NCBI GenBank assembly: GCA_052267165.1
Contig: JBKQHO010000031.1
Span: 5,627 to 69,626 of the forward strand
Direction: 5' to 3'
Length of the DNA: 64,000 bases
Source: CAWICD01 sp052267165
GTDB taxonomy: Bacteria > Vulcanimicrobiota > Vulcanimicrobiia > Vulcanimicrobiales > Vulcanimicrobiaceae
A program made the translations under genes and the position numbers. Below the pieces are notes generated by a model. The model made no database searches. It was not told where the DNA came from and was given only the letters and a program-made list of their open reading frames with translations. Positions 1-7,591 of this stretch are shown piece by piece (position 1 is the first letter of the stretch; every line of letters begins with the position of its first letter).

Positions 1-98
1 CGTCCGTCACAGCCCGAGCTTGCAGTGAGAGGCAAGGCGGGTTCCTCGCTAGGCTTGACGAAAGCCGAGGCTCTGCCAGAGCAGCCTGTGCGGTCGGT

Positions 99-812
99 AT
101 GGAAGTAGAGGATCGGCAAGGACGCATTCTGGTGGTCGACGACGAGCCGGCCATACGGGATGTTTTAGTCCAATATCTTCGTGACGAAGGATTCGCCGTG
201 GACGAAGTCGGCGATGGCGTCAGCGCCTTGAAGAGGTCGCAGGAGTTCTCGCCGGATCTCCTGATCCTCGACCTGAATTTGCCATTGATGTCCGGGACGG
301 AAGTCTTCCGCCGGCTGCGCGAGTGGAGCGACATCCCAGTGATCATGCTGACCTCCCGGGTCAACGAAGTCGACCGCGTCGTCGGGCTCGAGCTGGGGGC
401 CGACGACTACATCGGCAAGCCGTTCAGCCCGCGCGAGGTCGTGGCGCGCGTGAAGACCGTGCTGCGGCGCTACCGGCGCTCGGCCGTAGCCCGCCCGGCC
501 ACCGAACGGACTCAGCGCATCGGCGCGCTCGAGATCGACCGCGTCGGTCACGAGGTGCGAGTCGGCGGAAAAAAAGTCGGTCTGACGCCGATGGAGTTCC
601 GGATCCTCGAGGTGCTTGCCAGCAACATCGGACGCGCCTTCAGCCGCGACCAGCTGCTCGACAAGATCTCGACCGACGGTGCGGTCGTGTTCGACCGGAC
701 GCTCGACCGGCACATCGCGAACCTCCGCCAAAAGGTCGAGATCGATCCGTCGCATCCGCGCTACATCGTGACCGTCTTCGGGGTCGGCTACAAGCTGGTC
801 GAGGGCCTGTGA
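99..812 (+). CDS. OmpR/PhoB-family response regulator
   Basis: Cytoplasmic DNA-binding regulator of a two-component system, 237 aa. The receiver domain spans roughly residues 8-120, with the acidic pair D14/D15, phosphoacceptor D58 in LLILDLNLP, T85, and K107 in the KPF motif. A winged-helix DNA-binding domain follows at about residues 140-235 and ends in the usual GVGYKL strand. Length is normal for the family. The histidine kinase gene begins within two bases of the stop, so the two are co-transcribed and probably a cognate pair. The target genes cannot be read from the sequence. Confidence 0.95.
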   Translation: MEVEDRQGRILVVDDEPAIRDVLVQYLRDEGFAVDEVGDGVSALKRSQEFSPDLLILDLNLPLMSGTEVFRRLREWSDIPVIMLTSRVNEVDRVVGLELGADDYIGKPFSPREVVARVKTVLRRYRRSAVARPATERTQRIGALEIDRVGHEVRVGGKKVGLTPMEFRILEVLASNIGRAFSRDQLLDKISTDGAVVFDRTLDRHIANLRQKVEIDPSHPRYIVTVFGVGYKLVEGL

Positions 813-816
813 CTTG

Positions 817-1527
817 ATGCGGACCGTCATCCACGAGATGCGCAATCAGCTGGCGGTCGCCGTCGCCAACATCGAAGCGTTCATCGACGGAAAGTTCGAG
901 CCCAGCCACGAGCGCCTGATGGCCGTGCTGCAAGCGCTCAACGAGCTCGACGTGCTGATGAACGACCTGCGCTCGACCTCGGCGGCGGTCGAGATGCCGA
1001 GCCGCTTCGAATCGATCAACGTCTGCGAGCTCATTCGCAACGAAGCGACCGCGATGGAAGCGAAGGCCGAGGAAAAGGGCGTGGCGTTGAGCATCGTCCG
1101 CTGCGCGCATCCTGCGGCGGAATGCTTGGACTTCTACGGCGATCCGGTGCGCATCGGCCAGATCCTCAAGAACGTGATGCTCAACGCGATCCGATACACG
1201 CCGACCGGCCGCTCGATCGTCCTCGATTGCCACCGGGAGGCCAATCACCTCGTCTTTCAAGTCAGCGACGAGGGGCCCGGTATCCCCGAGCAAGAGTTCG
1301 GACACATTTTCGAGGACGGTTTCCGCGGTCACGCCGCCTTCGAAACGGAGGGAAGCGGGATCGGGCTTTCCCTGGTCAAGTCGCTCGTCGAGGAGCACGG
1401 CGGCTCGATCGAGGTAGAGAGCATCCCGGGCCACGGGGCGACTTTCATGGTGCGCTTGCCGGGAACGGTGGTCAGAGAGGGCGGTGCCGGCGGCTGCGAC
1501 ACTTGCTTCGACGGTTGTCGCCAGTGA
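817..1527 (+). CDS. Soluble sensor histidine kinase lacking an input domain
   Basis: Short histidine kinase of about 236 aa. It opens almost directly with the phosphoacceptor H-box (HEMRNQL, His near residue 6) and the dimerisation helices. The HATPase domain follows, with N-box NVMLNAIRYTP, G1 box DEGPGIP and G2 box GSGIGLSLV. There is no membrane segment, HAMP, PAS or other sensor domain, so it must be cytoplasmic and take its signal from a partner or from its own dimer state. A TTG three bases upstream (814) is an alternative start. The C-terminus is Cys/Gly-rich (CDTCFDGC). It is coupled to the preceding response regulator. Confidence 0.88.
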   Translation: MRTVIHEMRNQLAVAVANIEAFIDGKFEPSHERLMAVLQALNELDVLMNDLRSTSAAVEMPSRFESINVCELIRNEATAMEAKAEEKGVALSIVRCAHPAAECLDFYGDPVRIGQILKNVMLNAIRYTPTGRSIVLDCHREANHLVFQVSDEGPGIPEQEFGHIFEDGFRGHAAFETEGSGIGLSLVKSLVEEHGGSIEVESIPGHGATFMVRLPGTVVREGGAGGCDTCFDGCRQ

Positions 1528-1635
1528 GAAGGGCTTCGGCCCCGTTCGCCACGACGTTCACGGCTGCTTCATAAAAGTCGAACGCGTGGTTGCTACGTTC
1601 GCCGCGATCATCTCGCTTCGGAGCGCTATGCCCTC

Positions 1636-2196
1636 ATGTGCGACCTCCATCAACGGATTTTCGTCGCCTGCCCGCCTTCCGAGGCGATGGTCCAAGTCGG
1701 CTCGTTCTTTCGCGACCGCCGTCCCGCCGGCACCGAGATGGATCTCTCGCAGCCGGTCTCGCTTGCGCTGCGCGCGCCCGTCATGCTGCCCTCGCTGCGA
1801 ACCGCCATCGTGCTGCAGCGCGACATCGTCGCCACGCTGCGAGAGGTCGCCGAGCGAGGCGCATCGCTAGCGCGCATTCACGTCGACTGGGAGCCGGCAG
1901 GCGGAGGTCCCTTCCCGCGTTTTCATGGGTCGATCAGCGCCGAACCAAGCGAGGGATACGACGGGTGCTGCTTGGTGCTGGAAGGCGCATACGAACCTCC
2001 GGCGGGCGGAGGCGGCGAAAGCTTCGACCTCGCGGTCGGTCACCGGATCGCGCTGGCCACGGCTCGCAGCCTGCTGGGCGAAGTGCGCGACGCCGTGGAG
2101 CGGTCGTACAAGGCGTCTGAGTTCGCCAAGCGAGTCCGCCGCGCGGGCATCGAGCGTGCGGCTCCGGCTCCGTTCACGCCCCCGTTTAGAGGATAG
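1636..2196 (+). CDS. Conserved hypothetical protein, paralogue of the gene at 2380-2865
   Basis: Unknown protein of 186 aa with no signal peptide or membrane segment. It aligns along most of its length with the convergent gene at 2380-2865: both have an early CPP(S/E)E motif, then W-P-G-G/S-GPFP-F-G, then a Y-PP-GG block followed by a helix with R-I-A-AT. Strands followed by a long C-terminal amphipathic helix suggest an SRPBCC/START-like helix-grip fold, but this is inference. Its TAG stop is the first three bases of the palindromic element at 2194-2382. Confidence 0.7.
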   Translation: MCDLHQRIFVACPPSEAMVQVGSFFRDRRPAGTEMDLSQPVSLALRAPVMLPSLRTAIVLQRDIVATLREVAERGASLARIHVDWEPAGGGPFPRFHGSISAEPSEGYDGCCLVLEGAYEPPAGGGGESFDLAVGHRIALATARSLLGEVRDAVERSYKASEFAKRVRRAGIERAAPAPFTPPFRG

Positions 2197-2382
2197 TATC
2201 CCGTCCCAGAGATTCATCACATGATTCGGGGCGGCTTTTCGCCCGCCTCATCGTCGCTCGTCGCTCCCCCTCCGCTCCGCTTCGGGGACAGGCAAATGAC
2301 CCGTCATTCCACCCTCCTCGCTCCTCGATACGGGCAAAATCCGCTCCCGACTCATGCAACGAACCTCTGGGACGGGACACTA
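2194..2382 (-). repeat. 189-bp fold-back intergenic element, copy 1
   Basis: An almost complete palindrome. The outer arms (2194-2224 and 2352-2382) are complementary over 31 bp. Read as minus-strand RNA, all five imperfect positions are G.U wobbles; read as plus-strand RNA they would be A.C mismatches, which suggests a minus-strand transcript. The centre holds a small hairpin (aatgac, 2-nt loop, gtcatt) next to a conserved cgcttcggggacaggcaaat block. The second copy, at 12329-12518, shares the centre but not the arm sequence. Both ends begin TAG, which serves as the stop codon of the gene on each side. It could be a structured RNA, a bidirectional terminator, or a REP/MITE-type element moved by a transposase encoded elsewhere. 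Confidence 0.85.
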
Positions 2383-2865
2383 CCCCTTCGCGCCGCCGGC
2401 GGCGAGAACTGCGGCTTCGATGCCGTCACGAATCCGTTCGAGCAGTTCGCGGATCGTGGCGCGTGCGATGCGGCGCCCCACGAGCGCGTCGAAGACGTCG
2501 CCCGCCATTCCGCCCGGCGGCGCGTAGCGGCCCGCGATGGAAACGACGCTGCCCTCGGTATCGACGGCGGCGTCGGCAACGACGGTTCCGGAGAACGAAG
2601 GAAAGGGGCCCGACCCTTCGGGCGTCCAGGAGAGGCTGACGATGCGGTTGAGCTCGTCGGCGTCGCGGTCGTAGGTCAGTTTCGCGACCACGCGCTTCTC
2701 GAGGGCGAGCTGCCCGGGGAGACCGAGAGCGCTCGCGGGCGCTCGCAGCTCGAGTACCAGCGTTCCGTCGCTCGCGACCAAGCCGTAAAGGAAGTGCTCG
2801 AGATACGCCTCGACCTCTTCCGGTGGGCAATCGACGTGTTCGGAAGCGACGACCGTCGTCGTCAT
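2380..2865 (-). CDS. Conserved hypothetical protein, paralogue of the gene at 1636-2196
   Basis: Unknown soluble protein of 161 aa. It shares with the convergent neighbour the CPPEE motif near residue 13, a W-P-EG-GPFPSFSG segment in the middle, a YAPPGG turn and a C-terminal helix containing RRIARATIRELLERI. The fold may be SRPBCC-like, which is an inference from the pattern of strands and C-terminal helix. Translation starts at ATG 2865. The stop TAG is supplied by the end of the palindromic element. Confidence 0.7.
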   Translation of the reverse strand: MTTTVVASEHVDCPPEEVEAYLEHFLYGLVASDGTLVLELRAPASALGLPGQLALEKRVVAKLTYDRDADELNRIVSLSWTPEGSGPFPSFSGTVVADAAVDTEGSVVSIAGRYAPPGGMAGDVFDALVGRRIARATIRELLERIRDGIEAAVLAAGGAKG

Positions 2866-2966
2866 GCCTGCGCCATCTTCACCGAAGCGTTTTTCGTTGC
2901 CGGCGCGGAAGCACCATTCACCGGCACTTCACGAGCGGTTCACGCGGGGCTGTTAGGCTAGGCGAA

Positions 2967-3464
2967 GTGAGCACTTTCGAACGGATATTAGTCCCAGTCG
3001 ACGGCTCGGTGCCGTCCGAGCAGGCCATCGCCCTCGCCGTCCGCCTTGCCGCAGATCTCGGGGCCGCCTTGACGTTTTGCAACGTGCTCGACCGTGAGGC
3101 GATCGTCGCGCCGTACATCGCTATGCCGTACGGCGATGCGGGACCGTCGCTCGAACATGCGCACAACGAGGGCGAGCGGCTCCTGCGGGCAGCTTGTGCG
3201 AAGGCCGGCGCGGCGGGAATCGCCGCGCAGTCGCGTCTGGTCGAAGGCCTTGCGGTCGACGAGATCGTCCGTCTGTCCGAAGCGGAGCACAGCGAGCTCA
3301 TCGTGATGGGCAGTCACGGCCGGCGCGGCGTTGCGCGCATGTTCATGGGCAGCGTCGCGGAAGGTGTCTTGCGCTCTGCAACGGTCCCGGTGCTCGTGGT
3401 GCGCAGCGACGAGCCGGACGCATCGCACGCATCCGGTCAGCCTGATTCCGGAAAGACTGCTTGA
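2967..3464 (+). CDS. Universal stress protein (UspA family)
   Basis: Small cytoplasmic nucleotide-binding stress protein, 165 aa. It has the UspA hallmarks: an N-terminal strand RILVPVDGS, and near the C-terminus the ATP-binding motif G-S-H-G-(RRGVARMFM)-G-S with a terminal TVPVLVVR strand. The GTG at 2967 is chosen because the domain begins three residues later; longer readings upstream are not conserved. It lies between the paralogous unknown genes and the oxidase cluster, with no sign of coupling to either. Confidence 0.88.
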   Translation: MSTFERILVPVDGSVPSEQAIALAVRLAADLGAALTFCNVLDREAIVAPYIAMPYGDAGPSLEHAHNEGERLLRAACAKAGAAGIAAQSRLVEGLAVDEIVRLSEAEHSELIVMGSHGRRGVARMFMGSVAEGVLRSATVPVLVVRSDEPDASHASGQPDSGKTA

Positions 3465-3557
3465 GGCGACAACGGCGGCAGTCGGCGACTTTTGTAGTGT
3501 CCTCCGCAAGCATTCTATACGAATTTCCTTAATCGCGGAGAAGGTTCAGCGCTTTTG

Positions 3558-3586
3558 TGTAAAACTGGAAGTAACGAGAGTATAGA
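3558..3586 (+). promoter_or_regulatory. Candidate promoter for the ba3 oxidase operon
   Basis: The 167-bp gap upstream of the oxidase cluster is noticeably AT-richer than its surroundings. It contains TGTAAA (3558-3563) and TATAGA (3581-3586) separated by 17 bp, a plausible sigma70-type promoter about 45 bp before the first ATG. The -35 match is weak. A gggggaac tract at 3611 lies rather far (about 16 nt) from the start codon. Confidence 0.35.
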
Positions 3587-3631
3587 CCTCCTTGCGATTT
3601 CGTTTTTTTAGGGGGAACTACATTACTAATC

Positions 3632-3754
3632 ATGTCTAATTTGACCGACAAAGAGGAGCCGTTACCGGCAACGCTCGGCTTCGTCTTCACGATCGGCGTA
3701 CTGTTCGCGGTCGGATGGTTCGCTTTGTTCGCATTGCTAAGGGACCGGTTCTGA
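3632..3754 (+). CDS. cbaD: ba3-type cytochrome c oxidase subunit IIa
   Basis: A 40-residue single-span membrane protein: a charged N-terminus (MSNLTDKEEP), one hydrophobic helix (about residues 13-35) and a short basic tail LLRDRF. This matches the small subunit IIa of Thermus-type ba3 oxidases, which supplies the helix that subunit II lacks compared with aa3 enzymes. It sits four bases ahead of subunit II in the same order as the Thermus cbaDBA cluster. Identification rests on size, topology and position, since so short a sequence carries little homology signal. Confidence 0.8.
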   Translation: MSNLTDKEEPLPATLGFVFTIGVLFAVGWFALFALLRDRF

Positions 3755-3758
3755 GGCC

Positions 3759-4226
3759 ATGCACATTTATCGTTCCGAAAAGATATGGATGACTTTTGTC
3801 GTCGTCATGATGGTGGTCTTCCTCGCGACGATCACCACGGCGGCCGTGGTCGACGGTCTCGTCCCGCCGAGCCGCATCCAGGCGATCGACCCGACGAAGG
3901 TTTCCGAGACTCCGCCGTTCGATCATCCGGGCCTGCACAAGCTCGCGAGCGGCTCGTATGAAGTCTATTACGTCGCGCGCATCTTTTCGTTCACCCCGCA
4001 GCACTTGGAAATTCCGGTCGGCTCGCACGTGACGTTCTACGTCACCAGCGCCGACGTCGAGCACGGCTTCAGCGTCCCGCTAACCGATGTCAACACGATG
4101 GTGACGCCGGGCTGGGTCAGCTCCGTCTCGCACACCTTCAGAACGCCCGGCAAGTACTTGCTCGTCTGCAACGAGTATTGCGGCGCGGGCCATCAGCTGA
4201 TGGCCGGCGACATCGAGGTCAAGTAA
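3759..4226 (+). CDS. cbaB: Cytochrome c oxidase subunit II, ba3 type (CuA)
   Basis: Membrane-anchored electron-entry subunit, 155 aa. One N-terminal transmembrane helix (about residues 9-31) is followed by an extracytoplasmic cupredoxin domain with the CuA ligands: a histidine in VEHGFSV and the CNEYCGAGHQLM cluster (two Cys, His, Met). The short length with a single helix is typical of B-family (ba3) oxidases. The TAA stop overlaps the ATG of subunit I (TAATG), indicating translational coupling. Confidence 0.94.
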   Translation: MHIYRSEKIWMTFVVVMMVVFLATITTAAVVDGLVPPSRIQAIDPTKVSETPPFDHPGLHKLASGSYEVYYVARIFSFTPQHLEIPVGSHVTFYVTSADVEHGFSVPLTDVNTMVTPGWVSSVSHTFRTPGKYLLVCNEYCGAGHQLMAGDIEVK

Positions 4227-5896
4227 TGTCGACGACTGGCAACACTCGAGGCGGCACGTGGGAGGACACGCCCTCCGTCGCTCGTGAGAACGGGCTCGTC
4301 CTCGCTCACGTCTACACGTCCACCGCCGCGCTGACGCTGGGCGCCGTGTTCGGCCTGTTGCAAGGCTTCTCGCGCGCCAACTTCATCGTAATCCCATCCT
4401 GGTTCGACTACTACCGCATTCTGACGGCTCACGGCGTCCTGATGGCGCTCGTGTTCACGACGTTCTTCATCACGGGCCTGTTCACGTTTGCGACGTACCG
4501 CTCGATTCCGCGCCCGGAACGTTCGGTCAGGCTGGGCTGGATCGGCTGGAGCGTCATGCTTCTGGGAACCGCGATGGCGGCGGGCGAGATCCTCGCCGGC
4601 AACGCGACCGTGCTGTACACGTTCTACGCTCCGCTCAAAGCCGACCCGATCTTCTATTTCGGGGCGACGTTCCTCATCGTCGGCACGTGGATCGTCGGCT
4701 GGGACCTCGCCGAGAACGTCATCTACTTCAAGCGCAACAACCCGGCCGAGCGCATCCCACTGCCCGCCTACGGCGCGATCGTCACGTTCGTAATGTGGGT
4801 CATCGCCACGCTAGGCGTGGTCGCCGAGATGCTCCTCGTCATTCCGTGGTCGCTGGGCTTGACGCAAGGGATCGACGTCGAGCTCACCCGCATGTTGCTG
4901 TGGTACTTCGGGCATCCGCTCGTGTACTTCTGGATCATGTGCGCGTACCTGATCTGGTACAACTTCCTGCCCACGACCTACAACGGCAAGAACTTCAGCG
5001 ATTCGCTGACGCGCCTCGCGTTTCTCATGCTGCTGCTCCTCTCGACTCCGGTCGGCCTGCATCACCAGTTCCTCGAGCCGGGCATCTCCGCGGGTTGGAA
5101 GTGGCTGCACACGTTCACGACCTACGGGGTCGCGCTGCCCTCGTTCATGACCGCGTTCGCGATCTTCGCCAGCTTCGAGCTTGCCGCGCGCAAAGCCGGC
5201 AAGAAGGGCTTCGTGCAGATCGTGCGCTGGCTGCCCTGGGGCAATCCGACCTTCAGCGGCTGCGCGCTCGGCATGATCCTGTTCCTGTTCGGTGGCTTCG
5301 GCGGCATCGTCAACTCGTCGTACAGCATGGACGTGCTGGTGCACAACACGATGTGGATCGTCGGCCACTTCCACGTCACCGTCGGCGGCCCGGCGGCGCT
5401 CAGCTTCATCGCGGCGGCCTATACGCTCGTGCCCGCCTGTACCGGACGCAAGCTGTTCGCGCCGAAGCTCGCGGTCGCGCAAACCTGGACCTGGTTCATC
5501 GGCATGGCGATGATGTCGACGGGCATGCACATCGCGGGTCTGCTCGGCTCGCCGCGGCGCACCTCGGACGTCACCTACTTCGGCGCGGCCGGTGCGCAGA
5601 GCTGGCATGCTGAGATGGTCCTCGCCGGGATCGGCGGAGCCATCCTGTTCATCAGCGTTCTGATGTTCGTGATCGTCGCCGTGGGCACGCGCGTGCTCAA
5701 CCGGCGAGCCGACGAGCGCGTGGAGTTCGGATTCGCCGAGGCCATGGAAGGCACGATGGATACGCCGGCAGCCTTGGATCGTATTCCGACCTGGGCGACG
5801 GTGGCGATCGTGCTCGCCGTGCTCGCGTACGCCGGCCCGATCTTCGAGCTCATGTCGACCCCGCACTTCCTCGCACCCGGCATGCGAACGTGGTAG
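4226..5896 (+). CDS. cbaA: Cytochrome c oxidase subunit I, ba3 type
   Basis: Catalytic haem-copper subunit, 556 aa with about 13 hydrophobic helices. It reduces O2 to water at the haem a3-CuB site and pumps protons. Visible ligands are the low-spin haem His in TAHGVLMAL, the CuB His with its cross-linked Tyr in FGHPLVYFW, the CuB pair LHHQF, and the haem histidines in GHFHVTVGG. No K- or D-channel residues typical of A-family enzymes are apparent, in line with the ba3 family. The start at ATG 4226 overlaps the subunit II stop. A short C-terminal extension is rich in Asp/Glu. Confidence 0.95.
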   Translation: MSTTGNTRGGTWEDTPSVARENGLVLAHVYTSTAALTLGAVFGLLQGFSRANFIVIPSWFDYYRILTAHGVLMALVFTTFFITGLFTFATYRSIPRPERSVRLGWIGWSVMLLGTAMAAGEILAGNATVLYTFYAPLKADPIFYFGATFLIVGTWIVGWDLAENVIYFKRNNPAERIPLPAYGAIVTFVMWVIATLGVVAEMLLVIPWSLGLTQGIDVELTRMLLWYFGHPLVYFWIMCAYLIWYNFLPTTYNGKNFSDSLTRLAFLMLLLLSTPVGLHHQFLEPGISAGWKWLHTFTTYGVALPSFMTAFAIFASFELAARKAGKKGFVQIVRWLPWGNPTFSGCALGMILFLFGGFGGIVNSSYSMDVLVHNTMWIVGHFHVTVGGPAALSFIAAAYTLVPACTGRKLFAPKLAVAQTWTWFIGMAMMSTGMHIAGLLGSPRRTSDVTYFGAAGAQSWHAEMVLAGIGGAILFISVLMFVIVAVGTRVLNRRADERVEFGFAEAMEGTMDTPAALDRIPTWATVAIVLAVLAYAGPIFELMSTPHFLAPGMRTW

Positions 5897-6618
5897 CAGC
5901 CCTTGTAGGGCTGCTGTTCGCGACCGCTCCGGTGCCGTTCGTCCCGACCCTGGGGGTCGGGGACGCGGTGCCGGAGACGGTCTTGGTCGATCAAAGCGAG
6001 CGCCCGTTCTCGTTCCGCGATCTGCGCGGCGAGACGGCGCTCGTCTCGTTCATCTACACGCGCTGCCCCGACGCCAACGAGTGTCCGCTCGTTTCGGGCA
6101 AGTTTCTCTGGCTGCAGAACCACTCGCGCGGCGAGCCGGTCGCGCTGGTCGAGATCACGCTCGATCCGGTCCACGACCGGCCTGCGGTCATGCAAGCTTA
6201 CGGTAAGCTCTTCGACGCGGACCCCCGGCGCTGGAAGCTGCTGAGCGGTGATCCCGACGCGGTGCGCGAGCTGTCGACGCGGCTCGGCGGCGTCGTGTCC
6301 GGGCGTCGAGCCGACGGCGCCCTCATCCACAACGAGGCGGTCGTCGTGGTCGGTCCCGACGGGCGAGTCGTCGACCGTATCGAGGGCGCCGGCTGGGCGC
6401 CCGATCAAGTCCTCGCGCTCGCGCGCCAGACCGCAAGCTTACCCAGCGATCCGTGGGCCCGCTTGCGGCTGGCCCTGACGCGCGGCGTCGCCGCCATGTG
6501 CGGAGGCACGGGCGTCTCGGGCATCGCAGTATGGACGGCGCTGTTGATCTTCGTGGGCCTCGTGCTCGTCATCGGTTACTTCATGCTCCGGGTCTTCCGC
6601 ACGCCCCAACAGCGCTGA
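5890..6618 (+). CDS. SCO1/SenC-family copper chaperone with C-terminal membrane anchor
   Basis: Thioredoxin-fold protein of 242 aa that delivers copper to the CuA site of oxidases. An N-terminal hydrophobic stretch is followed by the Sco domain (about residues 25-180) and a second hydrophobic helix near residues 210-235. The copper-binding cysteines lie in TRCPDANECP, a CX5C spacing instead of the common CX3C; the conserved His is in IHNEA. The GTG start lies inside the end of the oxidase subunit I gene (7-nt overlap), so it is the last cistron of the oxidase operon. The C-terminal anchor is unusual for Sco. Confidence 0.85.
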   Translation: MVAALVGLLFATAPVPFVPTLGVGDAVPETVLVDQSERPFSFRDLRGETALVSFIYTRCPDANECPLVSGKFLWLQNHSRGEPVALVEITLDPVHDRPAVMQAYGKLFDADPRRWKLLSGDPDAVRELSTRLGGVVSGRRADGALIHNEAVVVVGPDGRVVDRIEGAGWAPDQVLALARQTASLPSDPWARLRLALTRGVAAMCGGTGVSGIAVWTALLIFVGLVLVIGYFMLRVFRTPQQR

Positions 6619-6639
6619 TTCCTAACGGGAGCCCAGAAC

Positions 6640-7545
6640 ATCAGCGCCCACCGATCGATCCGACAAGCCGACCCGAAGCTGCCGCACGGCGCGGATTTCA
6701 TCCTGACGCTCTCGTGCGAGGACACGGTCGGCATCGTGTTCGCCGTCTCAGGTTTTCTCGTCGCCCACGCCTGTAACATCATCGAGAGCGCCCAGTTTCA
6801 AGACGCGCCGACGAACCGGTTCTTCATGCGCGTTGCCTTCAGCCACGTTCCGCACGACGGAGCGCACGTGCAGCTCGAAAGCCTGCGCCAAGCCTTCACG
6901 CCGATCGCGGAGCGCTTCGGCATGACCTTCGCCATTCGCGATCCGTCCGTCAAGCAGCGCCTGCTCTTGCTCGTCTCGCGAGAAGGGCACTGCCTCAACG
7001 ATCTGCTGTTTCGCTATCAATCCGGCGAGTTGCCGGTCGAGATCCCCGCGATCGTCTCGAACCATCCGGACCTGCGCGATCTGGCCACCGCCTACGGCGT
7101 GCCGTTCAGGCAACTGCCGGTCACCAACGCCACCCGCAACGTGCAGGAAGCGACCCTGCTCGACATCGTCGAGCGCGAGCGGGTCGATCTCGTCGTGCTC
7201 GCCCGCTACATGCAGGTGCTCTCGGACGAGCTTTGCCGTGCTCTCGAGGGCCGCGCCATCAACATCCACCATTCGTTCTTGCCGAGCTTCAAGGGCGCCA
7301 AACCCTACGCGCAGGCGCATGCCCGCGGCGTGAAGATCATCGGCGCGACGGCACACTACGTGACCAGCGAGCTCGACGAAGGCCCGATCATCGAGCAGGA
7401 CGTCGCTCGGGTCGATCATGACGCGACGATCGCCGACCTCGTCGTCATCGGGCGCGATATCGAGAGCATGGTCCTGGCGCGCGCCGTGAAGCTGCACGTC
7501 GCGCAGCGCGTCCTGCTCAACGGCGCGCGGACGATCGTCTTTTAG
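6640..7545 (+). CDS. purU: Formyltetrahydrofolate deformylase (putative ATC start)
   Basis: Cytoplasmic enzyme that hydrolyses 10-formyl-THF to THF and formate, supplying formate for purine synthesis. An N-terminal ACT domain (starting ADFILTLSCEDTVGIV) precedes the formyltransferase-fold catalytic domain with the signature INIHHSFLPSFKGAKPYAQA and a GATAHYVTSELDEGPII block (catalytic Asn, His and Asp). No ATG, GTG or TTG lies in frame ahead of the ACT domain. The first canonical start (GTG 6736) would remove its first strand. An in-frame ATC at 6640 lies 8 nt after GGGAG, so translation is drawn from there (301 aa). Convergent with mqnD. Confidence 0.88.
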   Translation: MSAHRSIRQADPKLPHGADFILTLSCEDTVGIVFAVSGFLVAHACNIIESAQFQDAPTNRFFMRVAFSHVPHDGAHVQLESLRQAFTPIAERFGMTFAIRDPSVKQRLLLLVSREGHCLNDLLFRYQSGELPVEIPAIVSNHPDLRDLATAYGVPFRQLPVTNATRNVQEATLLDIVERERVDLVVLARYMQVLSDELCRALEGRAINIHHSFLPSFKGAKPYAQAHARGVKIIGATAHYVTSELDEGPIIEQDVARVDHDATIADLVVIGRDIESMVLARAVKLHVAQRVLLNGARTIVF

Positions 7546-7552
7546 CTTAAGC

Positions 7553-7572
7553 GCGCCTCCCCATGGAGGGCG
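7553..7572. terminator. Hairpin between convergent purU and mqnD
   Basis: cgcctcc-ccat-ggagggcg forms a compact 7-bp stem with one bulge in the 46-bp gap between two convergent genes. There is no clear U-tract on either side, so it is only a candidate bidirectional terminator. Confidence 0.4.
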
Positions 7573-7591
7573 GGTCGGTTCGATTCGCGCT

